From contig NZ_JAFIDN010000007.1 in the NCBI RefSeq assembly GCF_017921895.1, forward strand, positions 124,001 to 188,000: a stretch of DNA of 64,000 bases, read 5' to 3'. Under the pieces are notes generated by a model. That model was not told the origin of the DNA and ran no database searches. It saw only the letters and a list, made by a program, of their open reading frames with translations. The stretch's first letter is position 1. Every line of letters starts with the position of its first letter. This document shows, piece after piece, positions 8,133 to 17,056 of the stretch. Made by a program: the position numbers and the translations under genes. Source of the stretch: Natronogracilivirga saccharolytica (GTDB lineage: Bacteria > Bacteroidota > Rhodothermia > Balneolales > Natronogracilivirgulaceae).

Positions 8133-8496
8133 GGAAAGTAAAAGGCTAAATGGTGACGAACTTCAGGTTCGGCCCTCTTGCGACAGGCTGTTTCAAAAAA
8201 AAGCACATTTTTTTTATCACTTTGCAAGCGCTTTTTACATGCGTATTCGATATAAATTACTATAAATGATGAATTTGCATAAAATTATTATTGCAATTAG
8301 TGAAATCATATTCATAAATTAGCCACCGAAAGGAGCGGAGTTTATAAAATAAGCAAATGAGCCGGGTGTGTCAGTATGGTTTTTCGCGCCTTTCAGATGC
8401 AAGTTAAAAAAGGGGAACATCGTGACCGGGAAGAAACGATGCCCCCTGTGAATTCTATCAATCACTCTCAAGTAACCAATAGAACAGGAGTAATCT
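8133..8496. promoter_or_regulatory. Divergent intergenic region with a leader hairpin
   Basis: This AT-rich gap of 364 bases must hold the promoters for the serine hydrolase (minus strand) and the porin/amt genes (plus strand). I see no gene in it. A hairpin (GGGG-aa-CATCG at 8412-8422 with CGATGCCCC at 8437-8445) lies about 50 bases before the porin start in the presumed leader. It lacks a T run, so it is probably a leader structure rather than a terminator. A clear ribosome binding site AGGAG (8486-8490) sits 6 bases before the ATG at 8497. Confidence 0.45.
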
Positions 8497-9162
8497 ATGA
8501 CAAAGTTGCTAATCAGCAAAATTACATTTCTCATTTTCTTGCTAATGGTTTCAACTGCCGTTAGTACCGCAGCGCAGGTTAGCCTCGGAGTAGATGCAAT
8601 GAACCGTTATGTATGGCGGGGATTTGATTTCGGAGACTCCCCCAGTATTCAGCCGGAGCTGAATTACACCAATGGCGGGTTTGAAGTCGGGGTCTGGGGT
8701 GCTTTTGCAACAAACGGCAATCCGGCAGGACAGGAAATTTCTCCCTGGGTGGCATATACGGCTGGTACAGATGCCGGTGATTTCACCTTTATTGCTACCG
8801 ATTATACGTTTCCGGGTCCCGGCGGTACCTGGCCACATGACTCTGACTCTCACGCAATCGAATTGGGGCTTGGATATGAAGGTTTCATTAATGCTTTTGC
8901 GGGCGTGTTCGTTTACGGAGACGATGACAATTCCATGTATGTAGAACTGGGTTATGATTTCCGGTCTGTCGGCATTTTTGCAGGTTTTTCCCCATACGAA
9001 TCTGCAGAATACGGCACCGATGGATTTGGTCTGATCAATGTCGGCCTTTCTTACGATTACGACATGACAATCACACCAGACTTTGATCTGGGGATGACAT
9101 CCTCGCTGGTCTGGAACCCGGAATCGGAACTGTTGCACCTTGTGTTCGGCATCAGCCTGTGA
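8497..9162 (+). CDS. TorF-like outer-membrane beta-barrel (putative porin)
   Basis: The product has a signal peptide (residues 1-27, ending STAAQ) followed by NRYVWRGFDFGDSPSIQPEL, the hallmark start of the TorF/CHP02001 family of small outer-membrane barrels, and then alternating amphipathic strands ending in the aromatic-hydrophobic tail VFGISL. At 221 residues it is normal for the family. The start is fixed by a good AGGAG at 6-base spacing. It lies 135 bases before the ammonium transporter gene. These genes are often neighbours of amt in marine bacteria and Bacteroidota, so a role in nitrogen or small-solute passage across the outer membrane is plausible, though not proven. Confidence 0.8.
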   Translation: MTKLLISKITFLIFLLMVSTAVSTAAQVSLGVDAMNRYVWRGFDFGDSPSIQPELNYTNGGFEVGVWGAFATNGNPAGQEISPWVAYTAGTDAGDFTFIATDYTFPGPGGTWPHDSDSHAIELGLGYEGFINAFAGVFVYGDDDNSMYVELGYDFRSVGIFAGFSPYESAEYGTDGFGLINVGLSYDYDMTITPDFDLGMTSSLVWNPESELLHLVFGISL

Positions 9163-9297
9163 TCCGGACGGTTACGATCACGCACTCTAACCACCAATGA
9201 CTCCGCCGGTTTGCAGGAAAGTGTCCCGGAGTAAACCTTGTCCGCATCACCACGCCGGCGTGTGTCCAATCAAAACCCTGAAAAAACAGATTACATT

Positions 9298-10677
9298 ATG
9301 ACAGCATCACGATTATATAAAGAAGCAGCGTTGTTTACCGGTATCATATTGCTGGGCAGTACAGCCGTACATGCCAGCGAGTACACTACCATGGAGGAGT
9401 TTGCAGCATCCGCAGATTATGCGAAATTTGTAGTTGATAATTTATGGATACTCATCAGTGCGTTCATGGTATTCATAATGCACCTGGGATTTGCATCCGT
9501 GGAAAGCGGAATGACTCAGGGTAAAAATGTTGTCAATGTCATTTACAAAAACATTTTTATTCTCTGCTCGGGTATTCTGATCTACGCCGTCGTTGGTTTC
9601 CAGATTATGTATCCCGGAGATTTTAACGGATTCCTCGGATTCGGAGGGCTCGGTATCGGTTTTGATGCTTCCGATCCGGTCGCATTCCTGACCCCGGCAT
9701 ATGGTGAAGACATGACCATCTGGTCTGATTATATCTTCCAGGCCATGTTTGCCGCCACGGCTGCAACCATCGTATCCGGTTGTGTCACCGGACGGATTAA
9801 AATTTCCATGTTTATGGTTTTCGGAGTTCTTCTGCTCGCTTTCTGTTATCCGGTTACAGGCAGCTGGGTGTGGGGCGGCGGATGGTTGGACGCCATGGGC
9901 TTCTATGATTTTGCCGGTTCTACGCTGGTTCACGGCGTCGGTGGATTTGCCGGCCTGGCCTGCATCATGCTGCTCGGTGCCCGCAAGGGGAAATATGAAA
10001 ATGGTGAAATCAAGCTGATTCCGGGCCATAACATTCCTCTCGCCACAATCGGCGTGTTTCTCCTCTGGTTCGGCTGGTTCGGGTTCAACGGAGGATCTGT
10101 ACTGAGCGCCAATCCTGCTGAGGTATCCTACGTATTTGTTAATACCGCCATCGGAGCAAGCGCCGGATCTCTTACCGCTATGCTGGTAACTTATGTAATC
10201 ATCCAAAAACTTGATGCCACAATGGCCCTTAATGGTGTCCTTGCAGGTCTGGTCGGGATTACCGCCGGCGCCGACGTGCTTACCCCTCTGACAGCCGCCA
10301 TCTCCGGTGCCGTTGGTGGAACGATCATGGTGTTCGGTGTGATGATGCTGGACAAAATGAAGCTGGACGATCCGGTTGGTGCCGTAAGTGTGCATGGTTT
10401 CGCCGGTATCTGGGGCACACTTGCCGTCGGTATTTTTGTGGCCGACGTTGCCTTTACAACCCAGTTGCTCGGAACGCTTGCCGTTCTTGGCTTCACTTTC
10501 GTCTTTTCCTTAATTGTGTTCGGAGCTATCAAATACACCCTTGGTGTACGGGTAACCGATGAAGCCGAAAACGTGGGATTGGATATTGCCGAACACGGTA
10601 TCAGTGCCTATCAAAACTTCAATCGTATCAAAGGCCAGTCCGTACCGGGTACAGTGGAAGCCAACCCGCTGAAGTAG
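9298..10677 (+). CDS. amt: Ammonium transporter (Amt/AmtB family)
   Basis: An inner-membrane trimeric channel for ammonium. I place the start at the ATG at 9298 because it begins a clean signal peptide (MTASRLYKEAALFTG...AVHASEY), as in proteobacterial AmtB; an upstream in-frame ATG at 9238 only adds a charged, non-signal stretch. The mature part has eleven hydrophobic segments. The paired pore histidines are visible in TLVHGVGGFAGLA and VSVHGFAGIWGT, and the substrate-recruitment region is ASVESGM. The product has 459 residues from this start. The usual partner glnK/glnB (PII) is not adjacent. Expression probably accompanies the upstream TorF-like porin gene and should respond to nitrogen status. 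Confidence 0.93.
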   Translation: MTASRLYKEAALFTGIILLGSTAVHASEYTTMEEFAASADYAKFVVDNLWILISAFMVFIMHLGFASVESGMTQGKNVVNVIYKNIFILCSGILIYAVVGFQIMYPGDFNGFLGFGGLGIGFDASDPVAFLTPAYGEDMTIWSDYIFQAMFAATAATIVSGCVTGRIKISMFMVFGVLLLAFCYPVTGSWVWGGGWLDAMGFYDFAGSTLVHGVGGFAGLACIMLLGARKGKYENGEIKLIPGHNIPLATIGVFLLWFGWFGFNGGSVLSANPAEVSYVFVNTAIGASAGSLTAMLVTYVIIQKLDATMALNGVLAGLVGITAGADVLTPLTAAISGAVGGTIMVFGVMMLDKMKLDDPVGAVSVHGFAGIWGTLAVGIFVADVAFTTQLLGTLAVLGFTFVFSLIVFGAIKYTLGVRVTDEAENVGLDIAEHGISAYQNFNRIKGQSVPGTVEANPLK

Positions 10678-10793
10678 TTCTAAACTGACATCACAACCAC
10701 CAGGAACATGGCAAACCAAAACACCCAACTCGAACCCCAAAAACCAAACGATAAGTAACTGCATGCGCTGCTTTGATTCCCGTCTTCCGGTAT

Positions 10794-11510
10794 TTATGAC
10801 CGGCGGACGGGACCGGCAGTTCCGCCTGTCATGCACGCAATGGTATCGGTATCGCCGCCTATAGAAACGGCTAACCGGACAGCACTTTCATAATCATCGC
10901 TTTCCAGAAAAGCCACAATCGCTTCCGGCACGGTTCTCTGACAAGTGGCATTGAACTCATATCCTGCCCTGATATCATCCAGCCTGAAATCAAGATTGTA
11001 GTTAAAGCTGCGGACAATGAAATTCCGGATATCCTCTTTCGAGCTGCCGTTTTGCGCCAGAAACACAGCAGCCGCAATGGCTTTCGCACCCTTGATACCT
11101 TCGGGGTGGTTATGGGTGACTTCAGCCGATCTTCCGGCGGTTTCCAGGACATCTTCCATGGACTGACAGGCCGCACCGACAGGACTCACCCGCATCGCAG
11201 ATCCGTTGCCGTAACTGCCGTAGGGCTTTGGACGCTCTTCCTGCAGCCAACTGATAAACATGCCGCCATAGCCGCGGTCCGGATGCCTGCGTCCGTACTC
11301 CCACAGCGTGTCGGAGAATGGCTTATTGCTGGTCAGACTGTCAGCAACGGCAATGGTGAGCACCGTGTCATCGGTGAAATCGCTATCCTCATCGAGTATT
11401 GGAAATTCGGTTGTTTTGATGTAGGCTCCTTCGAATTTCGATCCAATAACGTCTCCTGAAATCGCCCCTGCAAGGGGTCCCGGTTTTAAAATGCTTGTAC
11501 TATCGGTCAT
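10794..11510 (-). CDS. ADP-ribosylglycohydrolase (DraG family), C-terminally shortened
   Basis: The enzyme family removes ADP-ribose from proteins or small molecules using two Mg ions. The metal motifs are intact: DFTDDTVL near residue 45, NHPEGIKGA around 134, and GGDTDTIACMTGG near the end. Members usually continue for 20 to 60 residues after this last motif (typically AEAYYGGIPE...). Here the protein ends TAGPVRRS and stops; an IPEDG appears just after the stop, which suggests a small deletion removed the normal tail. Its ATG overlaps the stop of the upstream sialidase-fold gene (ATGA, 11507-11510), so they are translationally coupled. It lies tail-to-tail with amt, but a nitrogen-regulation role is not shown. 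Confidence 0.85.
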   Translation of the reverse strand: MTDSTSILKPGPLAGAISGDVIGSKFEGAYIKTTEFPILDEDSDFTDDTVLTIAVADSLTSNKPFSDTLWEYGRRHPDRGYGGMFISWLQEERPKPYGSYGNGSAMRVSPVGAACQSMEDVLETAGRSAEVTHNHPEGIKGAKAIAAAVFLAQNGSSKEDIRNFIVRSFNYNLDFRLDDIRAGYEFNATCQRTVPEAIVAFLESDDYESAVRLAVSIGGDTDTIACMTGGTAGPVRRS

Positions 11511-12958
11511 GGTTTATTATTTGCAGCTCCTTTTATCAGCCGTATTCTGCTCTGTTCACCATCAAGATACGAACTGTTTACAATAGAAAAACTTCCGTCC
11601 GGACCTGCAGCCAGCTTATTGGACAGCAGGCCCTGTCTGCTTCCGTTAGTGCCGTCCTCCGGATCTCCCGTACCCGGAACAACCACAGGCCCCGCAAAGT
11701 CAGCTCCAGCGTTGACCGAAACGGTGAATCCCAGTCCGACGGGACGCCTGCGCACATCGGGGAAAAGCTCCCAGGTCACATATATCTGATCCTGTTCGCC
11801 GGTTTTCAGTGACGGAAAATGGGCACTGTCATAGTCGCCGGGATGCGGTGTGGATATGCGCGCCGGTTCAGACAAGTCGGCCAGCCCCGGTCCGGATCCG
11901 GTTGCTGCACTGACATAATATATATGATAGGCCCGGAACGGCCCGTCTGCACTTTCGCCATAAACCAGGTGAAGGGTTCCGCCGCTGTCAACGGCAAGGT
12001 CGGGTGCGTCGGAATGGCCGCCGGATTCGATCAGCACTTCCGGCTCAGAAAACTCCGGCATCTCGTCGCGATTTTCCGGGGTTGCTGCCTGCGCATATTT
12101 TATATCGCCCCATTGCTGTTCGCCAACCGCCCATGCCAGGTGAATTCTGCCATCAGGTCCGGTCGACAGGGCCGGACCGCGCGCGGGTTTTTCCGGATGG
12201 TCAAACACCGTCAGCGGTTCTGAAAACGATTCTCCCTGATCAACGGACCGGCTGATGCGAAGAGCTCCTTCATACTCGGTCCAGACCGCATAAACCGAAC
12301 CGTCCGGCCCCACATCCAGATCCAGACTGCCGTTGTCCCAGTTCTGTGCAGTCAGACGGCCTTTGCCGGCACCGGCCGGAGTTTGCGACAGGTTCACAGG
12401 TTCGCTGAACGTTTCCCCGCTATCGGTTGACCGGGCAAAGAAGATCTCTCCGCCATGCGATCCTCCGGAAAAAACAATCTCCTGCCAAAGGACATATATA
12501 ATGTTGTCGTCTTTCGGACAAAAGGCGACGCGCGGGAGCCAGGAAAAGGTATCAGGGCTGTCCGATACAACGACGGGATCACCGCGATCCGCCTCATCCT
12601 GCAATCCGTGCCACTGAAACAGAACATCCTTTTTGGCCTGATCGACCCACACCAGTGCCGTGTTCCCGTGATCATCCATGGCCGCGGAAGCATCATCCAC
12701 ATACCGGAAATCCGAATCATTCATCCGCCACGGCCCCTGATAAGCGGGCCCTTCGGCAATTTCCTCTGCGTCATGCCATGATACGTAGTTGCCCGGGTCT
12801 TTATCGGTTCTGTCGGCTTCGGCCCATACACTCGCCAGCAGCACCCAGGCCGTCCAGATCATCATACCTGCAAACAGCAGAACGGCCATGACCGATCTCA
12901 TCACGGTTGAACTCAGAAACATCCAGAACAAATGGCTGTGGGTCGGCATGATATTCAC
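11507..12958 (-). CDS. Secreted or membrane-anchored BNR/sialidase-fold protein, 483 aa
   Basis: An N-terminal hydrophobic segment (about residues 20-47) acts as signal peptide or anchor. The body shows repeated Asp-boxes (STDSGETF, SVDQGESF and a degenerate SVNAGADF), each after strands of the type VYAVWTEYEG, as in six-bladed sialidase-like beta-propellers. Catalytic sialidase residues (the FRIP arginine motif) are not evident, so I call it a sialidase-fold repeat protein rather than a sialidase. The first ATG (12958) is used, but ATGs at 12922 and 12901 would give a tighter signal peptide. The ADP-ribosylglycohydrolase gene follows with a 4-base overlap, forming a two-gene operon. Confidence 0.8.
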   Translation of the reverse strand: MNIMPTHSHLFWMFLSSTVMRSVMAVLLFAGMMIWTAWVLLASVWAEADRTDKDPGNYVSWHDAEEIAEGPAYQGPWRMNDSDFRYVDDASAAMDDHGNTALVWVDQAKKDVLFQWHGLQDEADRGDPVVVSDSPDTFSWLPRVAFCPKDDNIIYVLWQEIVFSGGSHGGEIFFARSTDSGETFSEPVNLSQTPAGAGKGRLTAQNWDNGSLDLDVGPDGSVYAVWTEYEGALRISRSVDQGESFSEPLTVFDHPEKPARGPALSTGPDGRIHLAWAVGEQQWGDIKYAQAATPENRDEMPEFSEPEVLIESGGHSDAPDLAVDSGGTLHLVYGESADGPFRAYHIYYVSAATGSGPGLADLSEPARISTPHPGDYDSAHFPSLKTGEQDQIYVTWELFPDVRRRPVGLGFTVSVNAGADFAGPVVVPGTGDPEDGTNGSRQGLLSNKLAAGPDGSFSIVNSSYLDGEQSRIRLIKGAANNKP

Positions 12959-13078
12959 TGCTGGTTGGAACCGCTGCGGTTATCTCTTCTGATAAATAAG
13001 CAAAAATCCGGTACTTGTTCAATAATTTGCGGTCCGGTTCATATATTTATCACAACGTCGCAATAACTTCGTTTACAC

Positions 13079-13110
13079 TTTGTATGATGAAACTTTGCTG
13101 GATAACTTTG
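13079..13110 (+). promoter_or_regulatory. Bacteroidetes-type -33/-7 promoter for the U32 gene
   Basis: TTTG at 13079-13082, a 20-base spacer, then TAACTTTG at 13103-13110. This is an exact fit to TTTG-N19/20-TAnnTTTG. It lies 40 bases before the U32 start codon, leaving a short leader. Confidence 0.6.
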
Positions 13111-13150
13111 CAGGCACTTTCTGATTCCTTCCTGCTCCCTGATTTTCCTG

Positions 13151-14425
13151 ATGACAATAAAGCACAAAAATATCGCAGATGGCCCGGGAATCGCTGATGA
13201 TATCCAGATCATGGCACCGGCCGGATCGATGGAGTCGCTTGCGGCTGCCTTGAAAGCCGGAGCAGATTCGGTCTATTTCGGAGTGGACAAACTTAACATG
13301 AGGTCCCGCTCCAGAAAGAACTTTACGCTCGGTGACCTGCCCGAAATCAGCGCCAAATGCAGGAAGTTCAATGTTAAATCCCATCTGGCTCTGAACACCG
13401 TGCTGTATGATGAGGATCTTTCAGCCATGCAGCGGATGGTGGATGCAGCTGCAGATGCGGGCATTTCGGCAGTTATCGTTTCGGATCCGGCTGTGATGCA
13501 GTATGCACGGGATGCGGGAATGGCGGTTCATATGTCGACTCAGTGCAACATCACCAACACTGAGGCAGTCCGGTTTTATTCCCGCTGGGCGGATGTGATG
13601 GTTATGGCGCGGGAGCTGACACTCGAACATGTCGCCGGGATTGCCGCGGAGATCAGGGAGCAGCAGATTGCCGGACCCTCCGGACAACCGGTCCGGCTGG
13701 AAGTCTTTGCTCACGGCGCGTTATGCATGGCCGTATCAGGCAAATGCTACCTCAGCCTGCATACGCATAACTCCTCCGCCAACCGGGGCGCATGTGTGCA
13801 AAACTGCCGGCGTCCCTACATCGTAACGGATAAAAAAGGGGAGTACGACCTTGAGGTTGACAATGAGTACATAATGAGCGCCAAAGATCTGTGTACCATT
13901 CCCTTTCTGGACAAGGTGTTGCATGCCGGTGTGCGGGTACTCAAGATTGAAGGGCGCGGCCGGTCAGCCGATTATGTCCGGACAACGGTAACGTGCTACC
14001 GCGAGGCCATCGAAGCGATCCGGTCAGGCACGTTCACGCCGGAAAAAATCGCGGAATGGGAAAACGAGCTGGCATCAGTATATAACAGGGGGTTCTGGGA
14101 CGGCTACTATCTTGGCCGGACTATCGGCGAGTGGAGTGACGTGCATGGGTCAAAGTCCAAAGAGCGGAAAATATACATAGGTCCCTGCCAGAACTACTAC
14201 AGAAACGCCGGAGTTGGTGTTTTTAAGGTTGAAACAGACGGCATTGAAAAAGGCGACAAAATCATGATCATGGGTCCGACCACCGGTGCGCTCAGCACGC
14301 ATGTTGAAGAGCTCCGGATCGATGATCAGCCTGCAGCCAAAGCTGTACGCGGCGATCTGGTTACTTTGCCGCTTCCGGATAAGGCCCGCCGGGCTGACAA
14401 GCTATACAAAATCGTGCCGGCATGA
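13151..14425 (+). CDS. Peptidase U32-family protein (likely tRNA/rRNA or ubiquinone-type hydroxylation enzyme)
   Basis: The protein opens with MAPAGSMESLAAALKAGADS and VYFGVDKLNMR, the usual U32 TIM-barrel start, and has four cysteines (192, 199, 215, 219 in HGALCMAVSGKC and GACVQNC) that match the iron-sulphur cluster ligands of RlhA, TrhP and UbiU/UbiV. Despite the name, characterised members hydroxylate tRNA, 23S rRNA or quinone precursors using prephenate or related donors. The 424-residue length fits the shorter bacterial type. An in-frame ATG at residue 21 is a possible alternative start. It is a single-gene unit with its own -33/-7 promoter. The specific substrate cannot be assigned here. 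Confidence 0.85.
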   Translation: MTIKHKNIADGPGIADDIQIMAPAGSMESLAAALKAGADSVYFGVDKLNMRSRSRKNFTLGDLPEISAKCRKFNVKSHLALNTVLYDEDLSAMQRMVDAAADAGISAVIVSDPAVMQYARDAGMAVHMSTQCNITNTEAVRFYSRWADVMVMARELTLEHVAGIAAEIREQQIAGPSGQPVRLEVFAHGALCMAVSGKCYLSLHTHNSSANRGACVQNCRRPYIVTDKKGEYDLEVDNEYIMSAKDLCTIPFLDKVLHAGVRVLKIEGRGRSADYVRTTVTCYREAIEAIRSGTFTPEKIAEWENELASVYNRGFWDGYYLGRTIGEWSDVHGSKSKERKIYIGPCQNYYRNAGVGVFKVETDGIEKGDKIMIMGPTTGALSTHVEELRIDDQPAAKAVRGDLVTLPLPDKARRADKLYKIVPA

Positions 14426-14532
14426 TCCGGAAGCCGGTACCGCGGCCTGCCCGGCTACTGTATGTTTGACCCGCATGCATCCCTGAAATTTGATAACGCT
14501 GTATAGCGTAGCGCACTTGTCACGAGACGCAC

Positions 14533-14923
14533 TTACCTGGGGAGAGAGGGATGGGTAACTGTCGGAAATTCACCGGTGAGTGTTTTCAGAAAAGCCACCA
14601 TCTGTTCAATTTCCTCGTCATTAAATGTGCGGTTTGACTGGCTTTGCCCCATAACAGAAACCGCTTCTTCAAGTGTAGCAGCCGACCAGTCATGGAAGTA
14701 GGGATATGTCAGTTCAACATTCCTGAGCGGAGATACACGGAATACATATTTGTCATCCGGATCTTCAGTAACCTGGTACCTCCGGAGGAATAGGTTCAAA
14801 AAGAGGGGAGATGTCGGCCCGCGGCTCGGCATCATCATTGCAGCTGGTGAAAAAGACAAAACTGCCGACGGTGATCAGAAGCAAGGCAGAAAGCAGATAA
14901 AGAGGACGTAAATAAATATTCAT
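14533..14923 (-). pseudogene. Remnant of a lipoprotein di-haem cytochrome c peroxidase (MauG/CcpA family)
   Basis: Two pieces of one gene are visible. From 14923, a frame encodes a lipoprotein signal peptide with lipobox FFTSC, then LFEPIPPEVPGY and a stop at 14765. Overlapping it in another frame, residues from about 14790 down to 14533 read RRYQVTEDPDDKYVFRVSPLRNVELTYPYFHDW and continue to a FLKTLTG tail, the end of the peroxidase family. Everything between, including both CXXCH haem sites, is gone, and the joint is out of frame. Intact members have about 330-380 residues. The deletion leaves no functional peroxidase. The downstream frame (108 codons from 14859) should not be read as a real protein. 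Confidence 0.75.
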
Positions 14924-15165
14924 AATACCTCCGCAGTTGGATATACAGCTTTAATAAATAAAAGTGATTTGAGTCAAAGACACTTCAATAAATAATTTAC
15001 CTTTTAATATATACGGGAAGGGAAATATTGGCAAGTCAAATTAATTTCCGGGTTTGAACAGGCTGCTGAATTTTGAGCGCAGCATCATCCGGAAAACTGA
15101 TGATTCATGTGACTTTTTTGAATTCCACGGTTTACCTGTAGAAAAGCGCCGGTATTCAGTGATTT

Positions 15166-16065
15166 TTACTGATCGGCAGCATCCAGGAGGGTGCGGGCCA
15201 GTTCGGTACCGAGATGTTTCTTCATAATCTCCCGGTATTTTTCCGTTTGCGTGATGCCTCCGTTTTTCCCGAAGAATTGCTTCACGACCGGCTCCCAGGT
15301 GGATTCGAGAGGCATTATGTATCCGAACTCTTCGGCAGATTCATCAGCGACATCATGCCGTTGCAGCGGCGCCCCCTCTTCGCGGGCTCTCCAGTAGTTG
15401 TACAGGTCGATGTAAGCGAAATAGGCATCGCCTGATGACAGTTTTTCGATAATTTCAGCATTACTGTGCGCCATGATGATTTCGGCGTCCGGATGGTATT
15501 TTGAGACGATTTCAGTGAGCCTATTTTCGTGAAGCGTACCCTCGAAGGCCAGGGCGTCCCTGCCGGAAAAGGTTTTTCCGATGCGTTCCGGCGCCTCGAG
15601 TCCGGGCGCATTTTCGTGCGTTACCAGAGATGCAATATTGGTCATGTATGAGGGGCTGAAGGCAAGTTCGCTGCGGCGCTCTTCGGTAATGGTGACATTG
15701 CCAAATCCTATCAATCCGTCTTGTCCATCAACTACTCTCTGGTAAAACCGGCTCCAGTTTTCTTCCTCTTCGAAAACGATTTCAAGTTCTGCCTCATAGG
15801 TATCCGATACAAACTGTACGAATTCACGCAGCAACTCAACAGTCACACCGGTCAGCTTTCCGGAATCATCTTTGTAGGCGAATCCGTCTGCCGGAACATA
15901 GAGTGCCTTAATCGTACCCGAACCTTCTTCCAGAACCTCTGGCCACGGATCTCCCTTGTCCTGTGACGCCTGTACTGTGCCCGGCAGAATTGAAATGAAT
16001 ATAAGCAACAGAATTGCGGTGACAGCAAAGAGCAGCCGGCGATTTTTAAAAGTCATAATGATCAA
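15166..16065 (-). CDS. Periplasmic solute-binding protein, family 3 (amino-acid type), orphan
   Basis: A 299-residue exported protein with signal peptide (about residues 8-33, ending VQAS). The body fits the two-lobed family 3 fold: ALYVPADGFAYKDDSGKLTGVTVELLREF at the start of lobe 1, GFGNVTITEERRSELAFSP (the typical ITxxRxxxxxFSxPY region) and a C-terminal helix after YREIMKKHLG. Such proteins bind amino acids or other small acids. There is no ABC permease or ATPase next to it, so it may work with transporters elsewhere or as a sensor-type or enzyme-like binding protein. It is divergent from the lipoprotein gene at 16233. Confidence 0.82.
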   Translation of the reverse strand: MIIMTFKNRRLLFAVTAILLLIFISILPGTVQASQDKGDPWPEVLEEGSGTIKALYVPADGFAYKDDSGKLTGVTVELLREFVQFVSDTYEAELEIVFEEEENWSRFYQRVVDGQDGLIGFGNVTITEERRSELAFSPSYMTNIASLVTHENAPGLEAPERIGKTFSGRDALAFEGTLHENRLTEIVSKYHPDAEIIMAHSNAEIIEKLSSGDAYFAYIDLYNYWRAREEGAPLQRHDVADESAEEFGYIMPLESTWEPVVKQFFGKNGGITQTEKYREIMKKHLGTELARTLLDAADQ

Positions 16066-16232
16066 ATATATAGTCGAATCTTAAAGAAAAATAATGAATC
16101 GCAATGTAAAATATTGTTAATATAGCGTTTGTCACACACTGTATTTGGCATTATACAGCACGCTCTTGTTCCGGAAGTGCCCGTGCCAAACGCAGCTTAT
16201 CACAAAAATATCAGTTCTAATCCGACGAAAAT

Positions 16233-16997
16233 ATGTCAACCGTATCCAATATCCTATTGATTCTGGCAGTGCTGTCCTTTGCTTTTATCTCCTGCAGCAG
16301 CAGTAGCAACAATGAAAATGAAGAGGGCAGCGGAGATCCGTCCGATCTTCCCCTGGAAAATCTGATGAGTCAGGATATTTCATTCATGGTTATGACCGTT
16401 GAAGAATTCGGGGATGACCTGGATGCCTATGTGATGATCAATACCACTGAAAATTTCGAGAGTGTCAGTCTGAAATTGAACGGTAATCCTGTTCAACTCG
16501 AGAGTTGGTTCGGGTTTTATTTTGCAGACCTGGAATTGACACCTGCTCAGGAAGTTGATTTCGAGCTTGAAGCCGACGACAACTCATATTCGGGTTCGCT
16601 TACCATTCCGGGATTAATTCAGGCCTCATTTCCGTCGGATTTTGATCTGTCATCCAGTTACAGTTTCAGCTGGGAGATCGATGAAGATCCGCCTTCCTTT
16701 ATCGCATGGCTGGATATTGACACTGATGATGAATGGGTAGAAGAGGCCGAATTACTCAGTGGTAATGCGCGCAGTCATACTTTTGACAGCAGCATCTACT
16801 CACATCTTTCGGAAGACGATGTCTGGTACATTGACGTCGGCATCTCGGCTATCGATTTTGATATCAGGGACGATTTTGTTTTCGTCGCGTCAATTGACAA
16901 TTATCACGAGTATGAATTTGACTCGGATTTCTTTTTCCGTAAAAAAGAACAGCCGGGCGGACGATTATTTCAGCTGATAATGGAATCCGGCCGTTAA
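16233..16997 (+). CDS. Acidic lipoprotein of unknown function, 254 aa
   Basis: Begins with a lipoprotein signal peptide ending in the lipobox FISC (Cys21) followed by a Ser/Asn/Glu-rich tether. The rest is very acidic, with alternating hydrophobic and polar strands typical of beta-sandwich surface proteins, and I do not recognise a family. The high Asp/Glu content suits a salt-adapted surface protein. It is monocistronic and ends at a good terminator (17011-17056). It may be an adhesin-like or binding lipoprotein, but no function can be read from the sequence. Confidence 0.75.
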   Translation: MSTVSNILLILAVLSFAFISCSSSSNNENEEGSGDPSDLPLENLMSQDISFMVMTVEEFGDDLDAYVMINTTENFESVSLKLNGNPVQLESWFGFYFADLELTPAQEVDFELEADDNSYSGSLTIPGLIQASFPSDFDLSSSYSFSWEIDEDPPSFIAWLDIDTDDEWVEEAELLSGNARSHTFDSSIYSHLSEDDVWYIDVGISAIDFDIRDDFVFVASIDNYHEYEFDSDFFFRKKEQPGGRLFQLIMESGR

Positions 16998-17010
16998 GAT
17001 ATTCAGCCAT

Positions 17011-17056
17011 AAAAAGCCCGTGCTTCATGACTTGATCTGGAGTGCGGGCTTTTTTT
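17011..17056 (+). terminator. Intrinsic terminator after the acidic lipoprotein gene
   Basis: AAAAAGCCCG (17011-17020) pairs with CGGGCTTTTTT (17045-17055), with a T run on the 3' side and matching A run on the 5' side. It starts 13 bases after the stop codon. Confidence 0.85.

Noticed and set aside
8412-8445. Terminator or riboswitch upstream of the TorF-like gene
   Set aside because: The hairpin has no T run and I cannot match it to any known riboswitch pattern; it is kept only as a leader hairpin.
9442-10395. 317-codon open frame antisense to amt
   Set aside because: The translation is His/Gly/Asp-rich with no domain; the plus-strand amt product is unmistakable.
9298-11510. Nitrogenase regulation by DraG and AmtB
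   Set aside because: The ADP-ribosylglycohydrolase lies tail-to-tail with amt, is coupled to a sialidase-fold gene and there is no draT, glnK or nif gene in the window.
14533-14859. Independent 108-residue protein
   Set aside because: Its N-terminal third is out-of-frame signal/linker sequence and the rest is the tail of a cytochrome c peroxidase without haem sites, so it is part of a pseudogene.
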